Shown piece by piece: positions 41,289 to 51,009 of a DNA stretch of 64,000 nt. Numbering within the stretch: the first letter of the stretch is position 1; each line of letters starts with the position of its first letter. Both the position numbers and the translations under genes were made by a program. The notes below the pieces were generated by a model, which was not told the DNA's origin, searched no databases, and saw only the letters and a list, made by a program, of their open reading frames with translations. Origin of the DNA: Omphalotus guepiniiformis (taxonomy: Eukaryota; Basidiomycota; Agaricomycetes; Agaricales; Omphalotaceae). The stretch is from NCBI GenBank assembly GCA_028554645.1, contig JAQOOI010000009.1, positions 173,217 through 237,216 of the forward strand, read 5' to 3'.

Positions 41289-41657
41289 ACGTCGCCTATA
41301 GTACAAAACAGTAATGTTGAGTCCGACTGTGTACTGGCAGACATAAGACATCGATTCCTGATCTTCGGAGACGGGTCTTTGTGCTGGGGACGTCGCTCCA
41401 ATCCTAGAAAGGAGGGCCCAGTTGAACTATCAAGAAGAGTGTGGTTTTGGAACCAAACATCATCATTCCTATTCAAACAAGTACCCGAAATCTCTTCGTG
41501 AGGTTACTGACGTTACGACTTTGAACAAATCATCACGTCTTGGTTTTCAAACGACCTTGACGACCTTTTCAATTCGAATCCCGCATCACCTACCACTCCT
41601 CCATACAGATCCCTTACATCATCCCCATATTCCACCCGACCTCCATCACCGATCAGA
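41289..41657 (+). mobile_element. leader of element B, right of the insertion
   Basis: Begins with ACGT, the duplicate of 26,554-26,557. It leads into the element B gag ATG. No separate gene is supported. Confidence 0.6.
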
Positions 41658-42480
41658 ATGTCTGACGAATCACAAAAAGGAAGATCCCTTTTGAACAAGC
41701 CTGAGAATTTCACCGGAGCTAAAGGAGAATTCAAGATATGGCGAAGAAGGTTGTTCATGTTCATTCGTGATAAGAAAAACAACATCAACTCTGATGACGA
41801 GAGAATAGATGTTGCTATTTCTTACATGAATGGCAAGAACACAGACGGATGGGTTCAAAATTATTACGAGACCCATTACAACGAAGAAGAAGAGAAATGG
41901 AAAAAGACGTGGGCTGAGTTCAAACAAGATTTGAACACCGCGTTCTTGGATTCGGGTTTGCAGCGAGCAGCCCAAGAGAAGATCGAAGTGCTCAGACAGG
42001 GCACTGGAACGGCTGAAGAGTATTTCCAGCAATTGGAAATACTGTTGACCGAGGCCGAGTACAAGAAGGATGATCCCTATGTAGTCAGGATTATCGAGAA
42101 GGGCATCAGTGACAAGATCATTGACGCAATCTATTCACAAGATGCGTTGCCGGTGGATTATGCAACATGGAAAGACAAAGTGATCAAGATTGATCACTTA
42201 TGGCGCAGGCGCCAAGAGATACGAAAGCATCTTGGACAAACGCGAGCGGCCTTTGTGCCAAGATAAACAAGCCCGCAGAACGCGGATACGTAGGCGACCG
42301 TAAGGGACTCACAGGAACGACCTTTGGGGGCATAGGTAAACCCATAGATCTCGGGAGTGTAGCCCGAAAGACCGTGTTATTGTTTCAATTGCGTAGTCAA
42401 GGGACACATGTCCCGAGATTGCCCATTGGAAGAAGGAACAGAGAGTGCGGCAGATAAATGTGGACACGAGGAAGAGAAGA
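41658..42480 (+). pseudogene. element B Gag, several stop codons
   Basis: ATG at 41,658 gives MSDESQKGRSLLNKPENF and a retrotransposon gag domain (FKIWRRRLFMFIRD, WAEFKQDLNTAF, AEEYFQQLE). After the first stop at 42,264 the same frame continues through several TAA/TAG codons to an intact CCHC knuckle, CFNCVVKGHMSRDC, near 42,380-42,425. The stops look like CAA/CAG to TAA/TAG changes. Gag packaged the element RNA; this copy is inactive. Confidence 0.8.
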
Positions 42481-42959
42481 AGTAGGAACAGCCACCGAGG
42501 CTGGTTCTTAAACTGGTTGAAGTCGGACACGGTTTTTGTCAAGACTCAGAATTGATTACAAGGTCCTTCTGAGTCAGAATCAGAACAATCTAGTGTAGAT
42601 CACATAGTATAGCAAATTTCATTTTGTATTTACGCTACCCTGAAAATCAATTTGCGTCAGCATCTGCAAAGACCGATTCAAAACCTGTGAGCGATGAGAT
42701 AATCCGACGAATTCACCATATTTATAGCACAGAGAGTAAGAGAGAAGGATTCACTAACGAGCGGTGGAACTCTTGAGAACATGGATTGCCAACCTGTCGG
42801 GCCAGGGAAGCATCGGAAGCAACGGTTGCCCAATTTAGGTCATTGGATATTAGTGAAGCCGTATCAGCGCGTAAAGACGCTCAAAAAGTCTTGTACGCTT
42901 TGTGAAATGGTACTAAGGGACGAGATCTCAAATTGTCCGGGTCACAATCGAAGACATCG

Positions 42960-43200
42960 AAAGTGGCAAACAAATTGAGTACGTCGGCATTACTTGTATA
43001 GTGGAGCCACGGGTTTCTTGCGTAAACAAAGAATTCGTATAGAAGCACGGCTTAACTGTCCAGAAACTACCAATCAGAATGCCAGTATATTAATGCAGAT
43101 TTGTACCTTAAACGAAGACGGTTCAATCGAAGGATTTGTGGAAATCAGATTTGCAATAGGATATCATGCGGCAACGCATTTGAACTTGCTGTTACCAATT
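42960..43200 (+). pseudogene. element B protease remnant
   Basis: Frame 1 encodes YSGATGFLRKQRIR and then [28 protein letters not shown]. The DSGATG active site has Tyr in place of the catalytic Asp (codon TAT at 42,997). The surrounding gag and RT lie in frame 3, so two indels bracket this part. Confidence 0.6.
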
Positions 43201-44498
43201 TAGGAAAAACGGACATTTTCTTAGGACTAGACTGGTTAAGACGTCATAATCCAAATATAGATTGGAATGACTCAATTTTAAACTTTGACCGGTGTCCAAA
43301 GAAGTGTGGCTATATCCCGTTTTACCTAAAACCCGAATCTGAGGCTGAGATCCAAGAACTCGAAGAAGGCGACAGGTTGTTTTACCTGAATTGGGACGGA
43401 TATCTCCGGAGTATGACTTTTGGAAAAGGAAAAAAGACGGAGTCAAAGGCAGACAAGTATGTCAATGAGTATAAAGATGTCTTTGATGAAGCCGATTTCC
43501 AAAATCTACCGGAACGTAGACCCTGGGACCATGCAATTGAATTGAAGCCGGACTTCACACCAGTTGATTGCAAAGTATATCCATTAAACCCTGCGGAACA
43601 AGTAGTATTGGATGAGTTTATCAAGGGAAATCTGAAATCTGGACGAATCAGAATGTCGAAGTCACCTATGGCGTCACCATTCTTCTTCGTAAAAAAGAAG
43701 GACGGGAAGCTTCGACCAGTCCAGGATTATCGGAAACTGAATGAAGCAACAATAAAGAACAAATATCCGTTGCCGCTCATTCAGGAACTCATTGATAAAC
43801 TGAAAGATTCCAAGGTTTTTTCTAAAATGGATGTTCGATGGGGATATAACAATATCCGAATCAAGGACGGTGATGAGTGAAAGGCGGCCTTTAGAACTAA
43901 TCGGGGACTCTTTGAGCCAACGGTTATGTTCTTTGGACTCACAAATTCTCCCGCGACCTTTCAAGCTTTCATGAACCACATATTGAGAGACTTGATCAAC
44001 GAAGGTCACGTCATGGTATACTTGGACGACATTTTAATATTCACGGATACAATCGAAGAACATCAATCAATTGTAAAAAGGGTATTAGACATATTACGAG
44101 AACATAAGTTATATCTGAGACCCGAAAAATGTGAATTCGAAACAGACGTCGTTGAGTATCTGGGAGTTTTTGTGGGGAACGGACAAGTACGCATGGACCC
44201 AAAGAAAGTTAAGGCGGTAAAAGATTGGAAAGTGCCGGGAAACAAGAAAGAAGTACAATCTTTCTTGGGTTTCTGCAACTTTTACCGACGATTCATTCGA
44301 GGGTTTAGTCAAATAGCCAAACCATTGTCTTCACTTACCGGGAACACGAAATGGGAATGGACAGAGCTACAACTGCAGGCATTCGAAGAACTCAAGAGTA
44401 GAATTGCCGAGGAAGTAGTTTTGACCATACCCAGGGATCAGGGACAATTCCGTGTAGAAGCGGATTCATCGGACTATGCAAATGGAGCCGTGCTATAA
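43180..44498 (+). pseudogene. element B reverse transcriptase, nonsense-mutated
   Basis: Frame 3 encodes [21 protein letters not shown], then RT motifs: [33 protein letters not shown] and the catalytic MVYLDDILIF (Tyr codon at 44,019). A TGA at 43,878 sits where Trp is expected (GDE-W-KAAFRTN) and a TAA ends the frame at 44,498. This is a chromovirus-type RT of the Ty3 group. Confidence 0.85.
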
Positions 44499-44499
44499 C

Positions 44500-45629
44500 A
44501 AAAAATATAAGTTAAATGGTGGCCAATCGCCTTTAGGTCGAGATCTCTTAATGAAACAGAACGTAATTATGAGATCTACGATAAGGAAATGATGGCTATC
44601 ATGGATTCCCTTGCAGACTGGCGGCAATACCTAATGGGAGCAGCAGAATCCTTCGAGATTTACACAGATCATCAAAATCTGCAGTATTTCAAGAAGCCCC
44701 AGAAGTTGAACCGCCGACAAGCCCGATGGATAACGGAATTATCCGAGTATGATTTTACCTTGATCCATAAACCTGGAAAGTCAATGGGGAAGCCTGATGC
44801 ATTGTCCAGGATGGCCAATCATGAGACGGGGGAAAATGACAATGCGAACTTAGTACTTCTGAAGCCGGAACTTTTTTCGATCAACAAACTGGAAATGCCC
44901 GAAGATGAGATCTTAGATCTTATCAAAAAGAAGTCAAAAGTACGGGATAATCTAGTCAATAAGGCTTTAGAAGGAAAAGATCAGGGTTGGGTTGAGTCAT
45001 CAGAAGGAATAGTCACATGGCAAGATCGAATCTACGTACCTATTGACAATAGGTTACGAGGAAAGATCATTGGCATTCATCATGACTCGGTTCTTGCGGG
45101 ACATCCGGGACAATTTAAAACCATGGAGTTGGTAACAAGGAACTATTGGTGGCCAGGAATCACTCAAGATGTACGGAAGTATGTCAAGGGTTGCGAAAAA
45201 TGTCAGGCTACTAAAAGTCATCGAACCAAACCAACTGGAACTCTGGTACCGAATGAGATTCCGGACGGACCATGGCAGACAATCGGAACGGACTTAATTG
45301 GCGAACTACCGGAAGCTGGCGGATTTAATGCAATAAGCGTAACCGTGGATCATTTCACAAAGCGGGCACGCTTAATTCCCACGCATATGTCATTAACGTC
45401 GGAAGGAATGGCCCGGATCTATAGAGATAGGATCTTCCCAATACACGGATTACCACGGAAAATCATTCATGATAGAGGTCCACAATATCACGCTAAATTC
45501 ATGAAGGAACTTTACCGACTATTGGGAATTCAGGGTAGTTTCACAACGGCGTACCATCCACAGAGTAACGGTCAAACTGAACGAATAAACCAAGAGATAG
45601 AACACTATCTCAGGATTTTCATTAATTAG
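44500..45629 (+). pseudogene. element B RNase H and integrase core
   Basis: Same frame as RT. RNase H: IYTDHQNLQYF, KSMGKPDALSRM. Integrase: H-x-HC-C zinc motif (HHDSVLAGHPGQF ... CEKCQ), Asp in TDLIG, Asp in HDRGPQYH and Glu in TERINQE. The frame is cut by TAG at 45,627 (IFIN-stop-HQNDW), probably a former Gln or Tyr codon, and by stops near 44,496-44,515. Confidence 0.85.
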
Positions 45630-45674
45630 CATCAGAATGACTGGCACGAGTGGCTGCCAACAGCGGAATTCGTA

Positions 45675-46493
45675 TTGAATGATAGAGTACACTCGGCTAC
45701 AAAAGTGTCTCCATTCTTTGCGGATATGGGAAGACATCCGTATAAAGGGACAGCTCCGGTTAAGACGTCATCAAACCCAACAGCACAGGAATTTGCGGAC
45801 TCAATGAAGAAGATCAGAGAAGAAGTAGGATCGGCATTGACGAAGGCAAAAGCGGACATGGCACGACACTACGACAAGAAGCGGACAGCTTCAATAGAAT
45901 ACAAGCCGAAAGACAAAGTTTGGCTTGAAGCAACAAATCTAACTTCTGATCGTCCAATGAAAAAACTGGATGATAAAAGATTTGGTCCATTCGAAGTCGT
46001 AGAAAAAGTAGGTGCCACATCCTATCGCCTTAAGATGCCAAAGACCTGGAAACGGATCCATCCCGTGTTTAATGAAGTACTGCTTACTCCGTATCACGAA
46101 CCGCAATTTCCGGAACAACCTAAGAACGATCGACCCCCACCTGTGATAGAAGGAAAAGAACCGGAGTTTGAAGTAGAAAAGATCGTAGACTCAGGGAAAT
46201 ACAGGGGAGGAAAATTTGGATACAAAGTGCACTGGAAAGGATATTCACGACACGAGCAGACATGGGAGCCGTTAGCGAATCTAACAAATGCGAAGGAGGC
46301 AATTGAGGATTTCCACAAGAAATTCCCCGATAAACCCCGACTTCGTAAACTCGAAATACCCACTTCCTTATTTCCGACATCATTATTTCGACCAATGCCT
46401 AAACACGACACCTATACCGGAGTAGTAGATCAAAAGAAAATGCCAACTGAGGCCTTAGCAGTGAAGTTAGGACGATGGGGACATCGTGCCTAA
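45675..46493 (+). CDS. element B integrase C-terminus with chromodomain
   Basis: Continues the integrase frame: LPTAEFVLND, a GPY/F-like module (RFGPFEVVEKVGATSYRL), then a chromodomain at about 46,160-46,330 (FEVEKIVDSGKYRGG, YKVHWKGYSRHEQTWEP). Chromodomains guide integration to methylated-histone chromatin, which fits the heterochromatin-like setting. The frame is open to TAA at 46,491, eleven bases before the 3' LTR. Confidence 0.85.
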   Translation: MNDRVHSATKVSPFFADMGRHPYKGTAPVKTSSNPTAQEFADSMKKIREEVGSALTKAKADMARHYDKKRTASIEYKPKDKVWLEATNLTSDRPMKKLDDKRFGPFEVVEKVGATSYRLKMPKTWKRIHPVFNEVLLTPYHEPQFPEQPKNDRPPPVIEGKEPEFEVEKIVDSGKYRGGKFGYKVHWKGYSRHEQTWEPLANLTNAKEAIEDFHKKFPDKPRLRKLEIPTSLFPTSLFRPMPKHDTYTGVVDQKKMPTEALAVKLGRWGHRA

Positions 46494-46504
46494 GGAGGGG
46501 GTAA
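46494..46504 (+). promoter_or_regulatory. polypurine tract of element B
   Basis: GGAGGGGGTAA lies immediately before the 3' LTR, in the position used to prime plus-strand synthesis. Confidence 0.7.
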
Positions 46505-46973
46505 TGTTACGAACAATGTATTCTTTTTCCTTTCATCTTATCTTTTCAACATGTTTGTACTTGTAGACACTTTTATTACCAGTAGATAGTATCGTATTAA
46601 CTCATATCTAAGGTTATATTAATGTACGCATGTAGACAGCACAATTGATCTTATACACACACCTACACCCTGCAATCGAGATCACAACATGTATGTCTTG
46701 AGGCGATCGTAACTCATGGATCTCATGGTATACACACCATAATTCGTCAAAGGGTTTACAACCCAGGGTTTAGGGTATTATTTACGTATATTAACACGTC
46801 TTTTTGTAGAATACTTCTTTAGCTTCGATCTAGTTTAATCTCCTCGATTAAACTTGTACTTAGTCTATCTTTCTTCTCATCCTATCTCTCATTGCTTTGT
46901 CTTCTTATCTTCCTTTGTAAGAAGTTAAGATTCTGTGTGAATTCACTTGAGTACTAACTCGGTTCGCTAAACA
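46505..46973 (+). mobile_element. 3' LTR of element B
   Basis: Matches 25,917-26,366. It is followed by TATATC and then AGCTTCCAACAACTCACCCGA, which resembles the sequence after the 5' LTR (AGCTTCAAACAACCTCACCCGA). Confidence 0.85.
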
Positions 46974-47004
46974 TATATCCGTCAGCTTCCAACAACTCAC
47001 CCGA

Positions 47005-48951
47005 TGTTGCGTCAAAAAGCCCTTTCAGTACTGAAATCTATCCAGATTGAAGTAAAATATGGAATGTTCAAGCATTGGAAACTGAACATAAAGGACTAGA
47101 GTCACCCCAGGGACTGCTAGTTAAGACATGAAACATACTTGTACTCACAATACCTAAGTCGTAAGTGTTTTGCTTACAGTACTGAATCTGGTACTAAGCA
47201 ACTGTGACCAATGGGGTTATACAAAGAGATACTAGTTATGCCTCGCCAGATGTGTTGGAATTCCGAAATTGTTCCATACCAGATTGAGTTGGTCAGACGC
47301 CACCCTCTAATGTAACTAGAGACTCTACCTAAGTGTTGTTGACTGTAATCCCAAGGGGGTTGATGGATTTTCACTTTCAAATTGAACAACTATCTAAGTC
47401 CTTTGGGAATCTGATCAAAAGTTCCAGCTGGTCTTGCTTAACCTAAAAGTTGGCACTCATTAGATTGAATGCTGAGAATCTGGGCAATCTTGAAGATTGT
47501 ATTACAGAGAAATATTGTACATTGAGTACTATTGGGGAGATAATGTCACTGAGATGAAATGCCAATCTGGTGTAATAATGGGAAGTAGATTCAAAGTTAC
47601 ATCTGCACAAATGAAGTTAGATACTCAATACTCATGCTGGAAGGAGTTAGATACTGAAAATGAGTATCTCTCTGGATCCTGAGTCATCTCTCTTGAAATT
47701 CAGTAACCCTCTGAACTTTGATGAAATGACAAAGGCACTCTAATTGAAGTGGTCATTAGACGAAAACACTATGGGATACGAATACTGTCCTAGGAGAAGC
47801 TGAGAGCTATCCTAATACACGAAATATAACCTGAGTACAAATCTGACCAACAAAGAGATGTATAGGGGTAAAACTTGAAATAAACAGTTACTGTACCTTA
47901 CTGTGGCTGATAGAAAACGATGAAGCATGGTCTAGATAAGCTATCTAGAGCTTCTACACAACTCCTAATGCTGCCCTAGTAGAGGAGGATGTGCCAATTT
48001 TTTGGGAGACACTTATAGGGGACCAGATTTGCAAATGCACTAAGGAGAATGTCACCGTGTCCAGGATACTCGGTTGCTATTCTACATGTGCTGGATCCTT
48101 TTATTTAAGATACCCTGGGTACGCCCTAACACAACCTAGAACGCGGACAAAGCGATATATTTCTGTTTGTTTTATACCAAATCTATAACCAAAGTTCCTT
48201 CATTTTGACTATCTAACTGGAAAATTACCTAGGAAAAACTACCTAAAAGAATCCAATCTCTGCTCAATTGATACTTACTTAACTTTTGACTCATTTACTG
48301 GTTCAGATTACTCTTTTAATTTTCGAGTATTTAGTATGTTTGATTTTTGATGATTTAGTATATATAGCTTACAGAGTATCTATTTAGATTTTTTCTTAAG
48401 CAAAGTACTGCCCAAAAGCTACAAGCCAAAGCAGGAAAAAACCTTCTTAGACGAAATTATAGCCTGGACTCTTTAGAGTTCAGTTCGAGAAAATATCCAG
48501 TTGTGAAAAAACTTCTGTAAAGTCCCTTGTGGCAGATAAATTGAAAGAGATACTGAATCTTTGCTGAAAACTGCTGATATTCTGTCTGTGCTTGAATCTG
48601 CCTGCTGAAACTGTCTGTGCTGCATCTGAAACTGTTTTCCCTGCAATTGTCTGAACATTGGATCAAGTTTAAACATCGAGATTGATTGTCCTGAATCCCT
48701 CCTGAACCCTGAAAAACCACCCTTACCTTCTGTCTGAATCTTGTGTTTTGAGATACCCTCTGCCATTTTTCACCCAGATTGAGATAAAGACATCTGTACA
48801 CCCTGTAGATTCGAAGTTCAATTGTTGCGTCTAACCTGTGCGGAATCTCTGACAACGCCAGTCACACCTCACCCTACATCATTTTGATTTGAGTTGGATT
48901 GTGCTCATTTTTGAGTATCTCTCTCGTTCATTTCATAGACACGAACTACCA
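47005..48951 (+). mobile_element. 5' LTR of element C
   Basis: Starts TGTTGCGTCAAAAAG and ends about ACGAACTACCA, just before TC-TGAGAGCCCACCGCG. The first 73 bases match the 3' LTR at 63,928 except for three single-base insertions in homopolymers. It carries no supported ORF. Confidence 0.75.
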
Positions 48952-48953
48952 TC

Positions 48954-48974
48954 TGAGAGCCCACCGCGAGGGGT
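48954..48974 (+). promoter_or_regulatory. putative primer-binding site of element C
   Basis: TGAGAGCCCACCGCGAGGGG follows the LTR end by two bases. It equals the element A site except for one inserted base after TG. Confidence 0.5.
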
Positions 48975-49482
48975 GGCTTTTAAGACTTGATAAACTGAAC
49001 TATCTGTGTATTTACACGTGTCTGGAAATAAATCTGGACTTTTAATGTGTTGAACTTTGCCCTTTTCCTCACTTAGCACACAATTTCCTTGACGTTGTTT
49101 TGTTAAACCGATCTATAAGTTTTATAACTTAGAGTTTGCTGTTCAAGTATTAGCAGCTTCACAGAGAAACACACGTCCTAGAAAGAACTAAGAATTCTGA
49201 GAGAGCTTGAACCATAAGAATTGTCACTGAACCATTCCATCCAGAGGGAAAAGTTCCAAAGGAAAAGAGAAAGAATTCATACCTGAACCAGATTCAAGTT
49301 CCATTTCTTCTCTTTCGTCCCCTGAAGTACTATTTCCTGAACGGAATACACCTCCAGATTTATCTGAACTCTCAGCTAGATACCAGAAAAATAAGAGGAA
49401 CTTTGTCAACAGTCCCTCATATTTTTTGCCTTGACACATAAAAGAATCCCTGTTAAAATAATAGGCAACCCCGAGAAACAAT

Positions 49483-51009
49483 ATGTCTACTCATGACAAT
49501 GCTACTGGGAATGAAGCTCCCCAACAACAAGGACCTACCCAAGGACCTGTTGAGATGGAAGAGATCTTCATTTTTGGAAATGCAACAGGAATGCAGATTC
49601 CTGTTCCTGCAGCTAAAGAGTTGCAGAATGAGAAACTACCTAAAGTCTCTAAGCAGGCTCCCATCTTCGATAAGAAACATCCATCTGAACTAGTTGCGTG
49701 GTTGGCAGAGCTGGAAGGCATCTTTGTGTCAACCGGAACTAAAACAGATGCGGCTAAAGTGATGTTGGCACTCAGATACATGGAGTTCCATACCCGTGAA
49801 GAGTTTCAACGGCTTCAAGCTGTTAAAGATTTGGATTGGGATGCTTTCAAAGAGGCATTAATGAAAAATTTCCCTGAATCTGCAGATAGAGGACTGGGAT
49901 CTAGACAAAGATTGTATGCTATCATTGATGCATATAAGCTCATAGTGCTTGGTGCTATTCAGAAACTGATGGCATTTAAAAGAGAGTATGAGATTGAGTA
50001 TGAGAAACTATCTTCTGGTACTACACCTGTAGTATCAAACTCAGAAGCTGTAGCTGGTTTCTTGAGTGCACTAGATGAACCCTTCAGAAGAAAACTTCTG
50101 GACCGCCTAGAAAACAAAGTGATCAATGGCCACTTACAAGTTCAGAGAGAGGATGACCCTTTTACTCTGAAAGATGTAATGTCTGAGGCTGAAAAACTCT
50201 GTTCTGTAAAAAGAGCAGGGGGATACAACTTTGGTTTATTCTTGAATGGTCCGAATCTGGCAGAAGGATACTCTAGGATACTCCCAACAACTGAGCAGAG
50301 TGCTACAAGGAAGCTATATGATCCTTACCAAGTAGCATCTACTGTGAAGTCAGAACCAGATCAGTGGGCAATGAAATTGTCTGCAACAGTGGATAGTCAC
50401 CAGAACCAGTTTAACCAGATTAGACAAGCCCAGGAGACGAATCTGGCAGCACTTGCAAAGCTATCTGAGACAGTTGCTAACTTGGCAAAAATGACCCAAG
50501 CAACTTCTAGCTCAGTTAGGATGAACATGAATGCTCCAAATTCCCAATCTGGACCTGGAATGAACTCTAATGGACACAATAGTGTACAAAGATCGTCCAA
50601 GATGTCATCTGTGAATAACAATACTAATGCTGACTATAATTGGTATATGTGTGATGAGCCTGGACATAGATCTATGGACTGTCCACATCAACTTAGATTT
50701 ATCAGGTTGGGGTGGATGGTCAAGAATAGTGCTGGTAAATGGGCATTGAAAGATGGAGTAGATTGGCCAAGAGCTGATCCGTCTGATACTCGGTATAAGA
50801 AAGAGAAGATTGAGGAAATTGCCAAAAGACATGGATGGGAACAACCTTCCTCTCATGTTGACCAGAACTTGTATGCTTTTGAAGATGAGGATTCTGCTAT
50901 AGCAGGTCCCTCTCAAAGTAGTTCATTAGATGCTATCAACAGCCTTGTTGCTCAATTCAGTCAGGTTTGCAATACTGTATGTCGAATCTGGCACCGGCAT
51001 CAGGCGTGA
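49483..51009 (+). CDS. element C Gag, damaged zinc knuckle
   Basis: A 508-aa ORF with ATG at 49,483 (MSTHDNATGNEAPQQQ). It has a capsid-like region (FDKKHPSELVAWLAELEGIF, MLALRYMEF, WDAFKEALMKNFPES) and a Gln/Asn-rich linker. The remnant knuckle WYMCDEPGHRSMDC has Trp where the first Cys of CCHC belongs. Gag would package the RNA. Leader 48,975-49,482 before it has no ORF. The frame stops at 51,009, and no slippery heptamer like that of element A is visible. Confidence 0.75.
   Translation: MSTHDNATGNEAPQQQGPTQGPVEMEEIFIFGNATGMQIPVPAAKELQNEKLPKVSKQAPIFDKKHPSELVAWLAELEGIFVSTGTKTDAAKVMLALRYMEFHTREEFQRLQAVKDLDWDAFKEALMKNFPESADRGLGSRQRLYAIIDAYKLIVLGAIQKLMAFKREYEIEYEKLSSGTTPVVSNSEAVAGFLSALDEPFRRKLLDRLENKVINGHLQVQREDDPFTLKDVMSEAEKLCSVKRAGGYNFGLFLNGPNLAEGYSRILPTTEQSATRKLYDPYQVASTVKSEPDQWAMKLSATVDSHQNQFNQIRQAQETNLAALAKLSETVANLAKMTQATSSSVRMNMNAPNSQSGPGMNSNGHNSVQRSSKMSSVNNNTNADYNWYMCDEPGHRSMDCPHQLRFIRLGWMVKNSAGKWALKDGVDWPRADPSDTRYKKEKIEEIAKRHGWEQPSSHVDQNLYAFEDEDSAIAGPSQSSSLDAINSLVAQFSQVCNTVCRIWHRHQA

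Larger units (their letters stand above)
25917..46973 (+). mobile_element. element B: chromodomain Ty3 retrotransposon split by element A
   Basis: The left LTR and about 190 bp of leader (26,367-26,557) are separated from gag-pol (41,658-46,493) and the right LTR by the 14.7-kb insertion of element A. Without it element B is about 6.3 kb, a normal size for a chromovirus. The coding frame is decayed mostly by stop codons. Confidence 0.82.
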
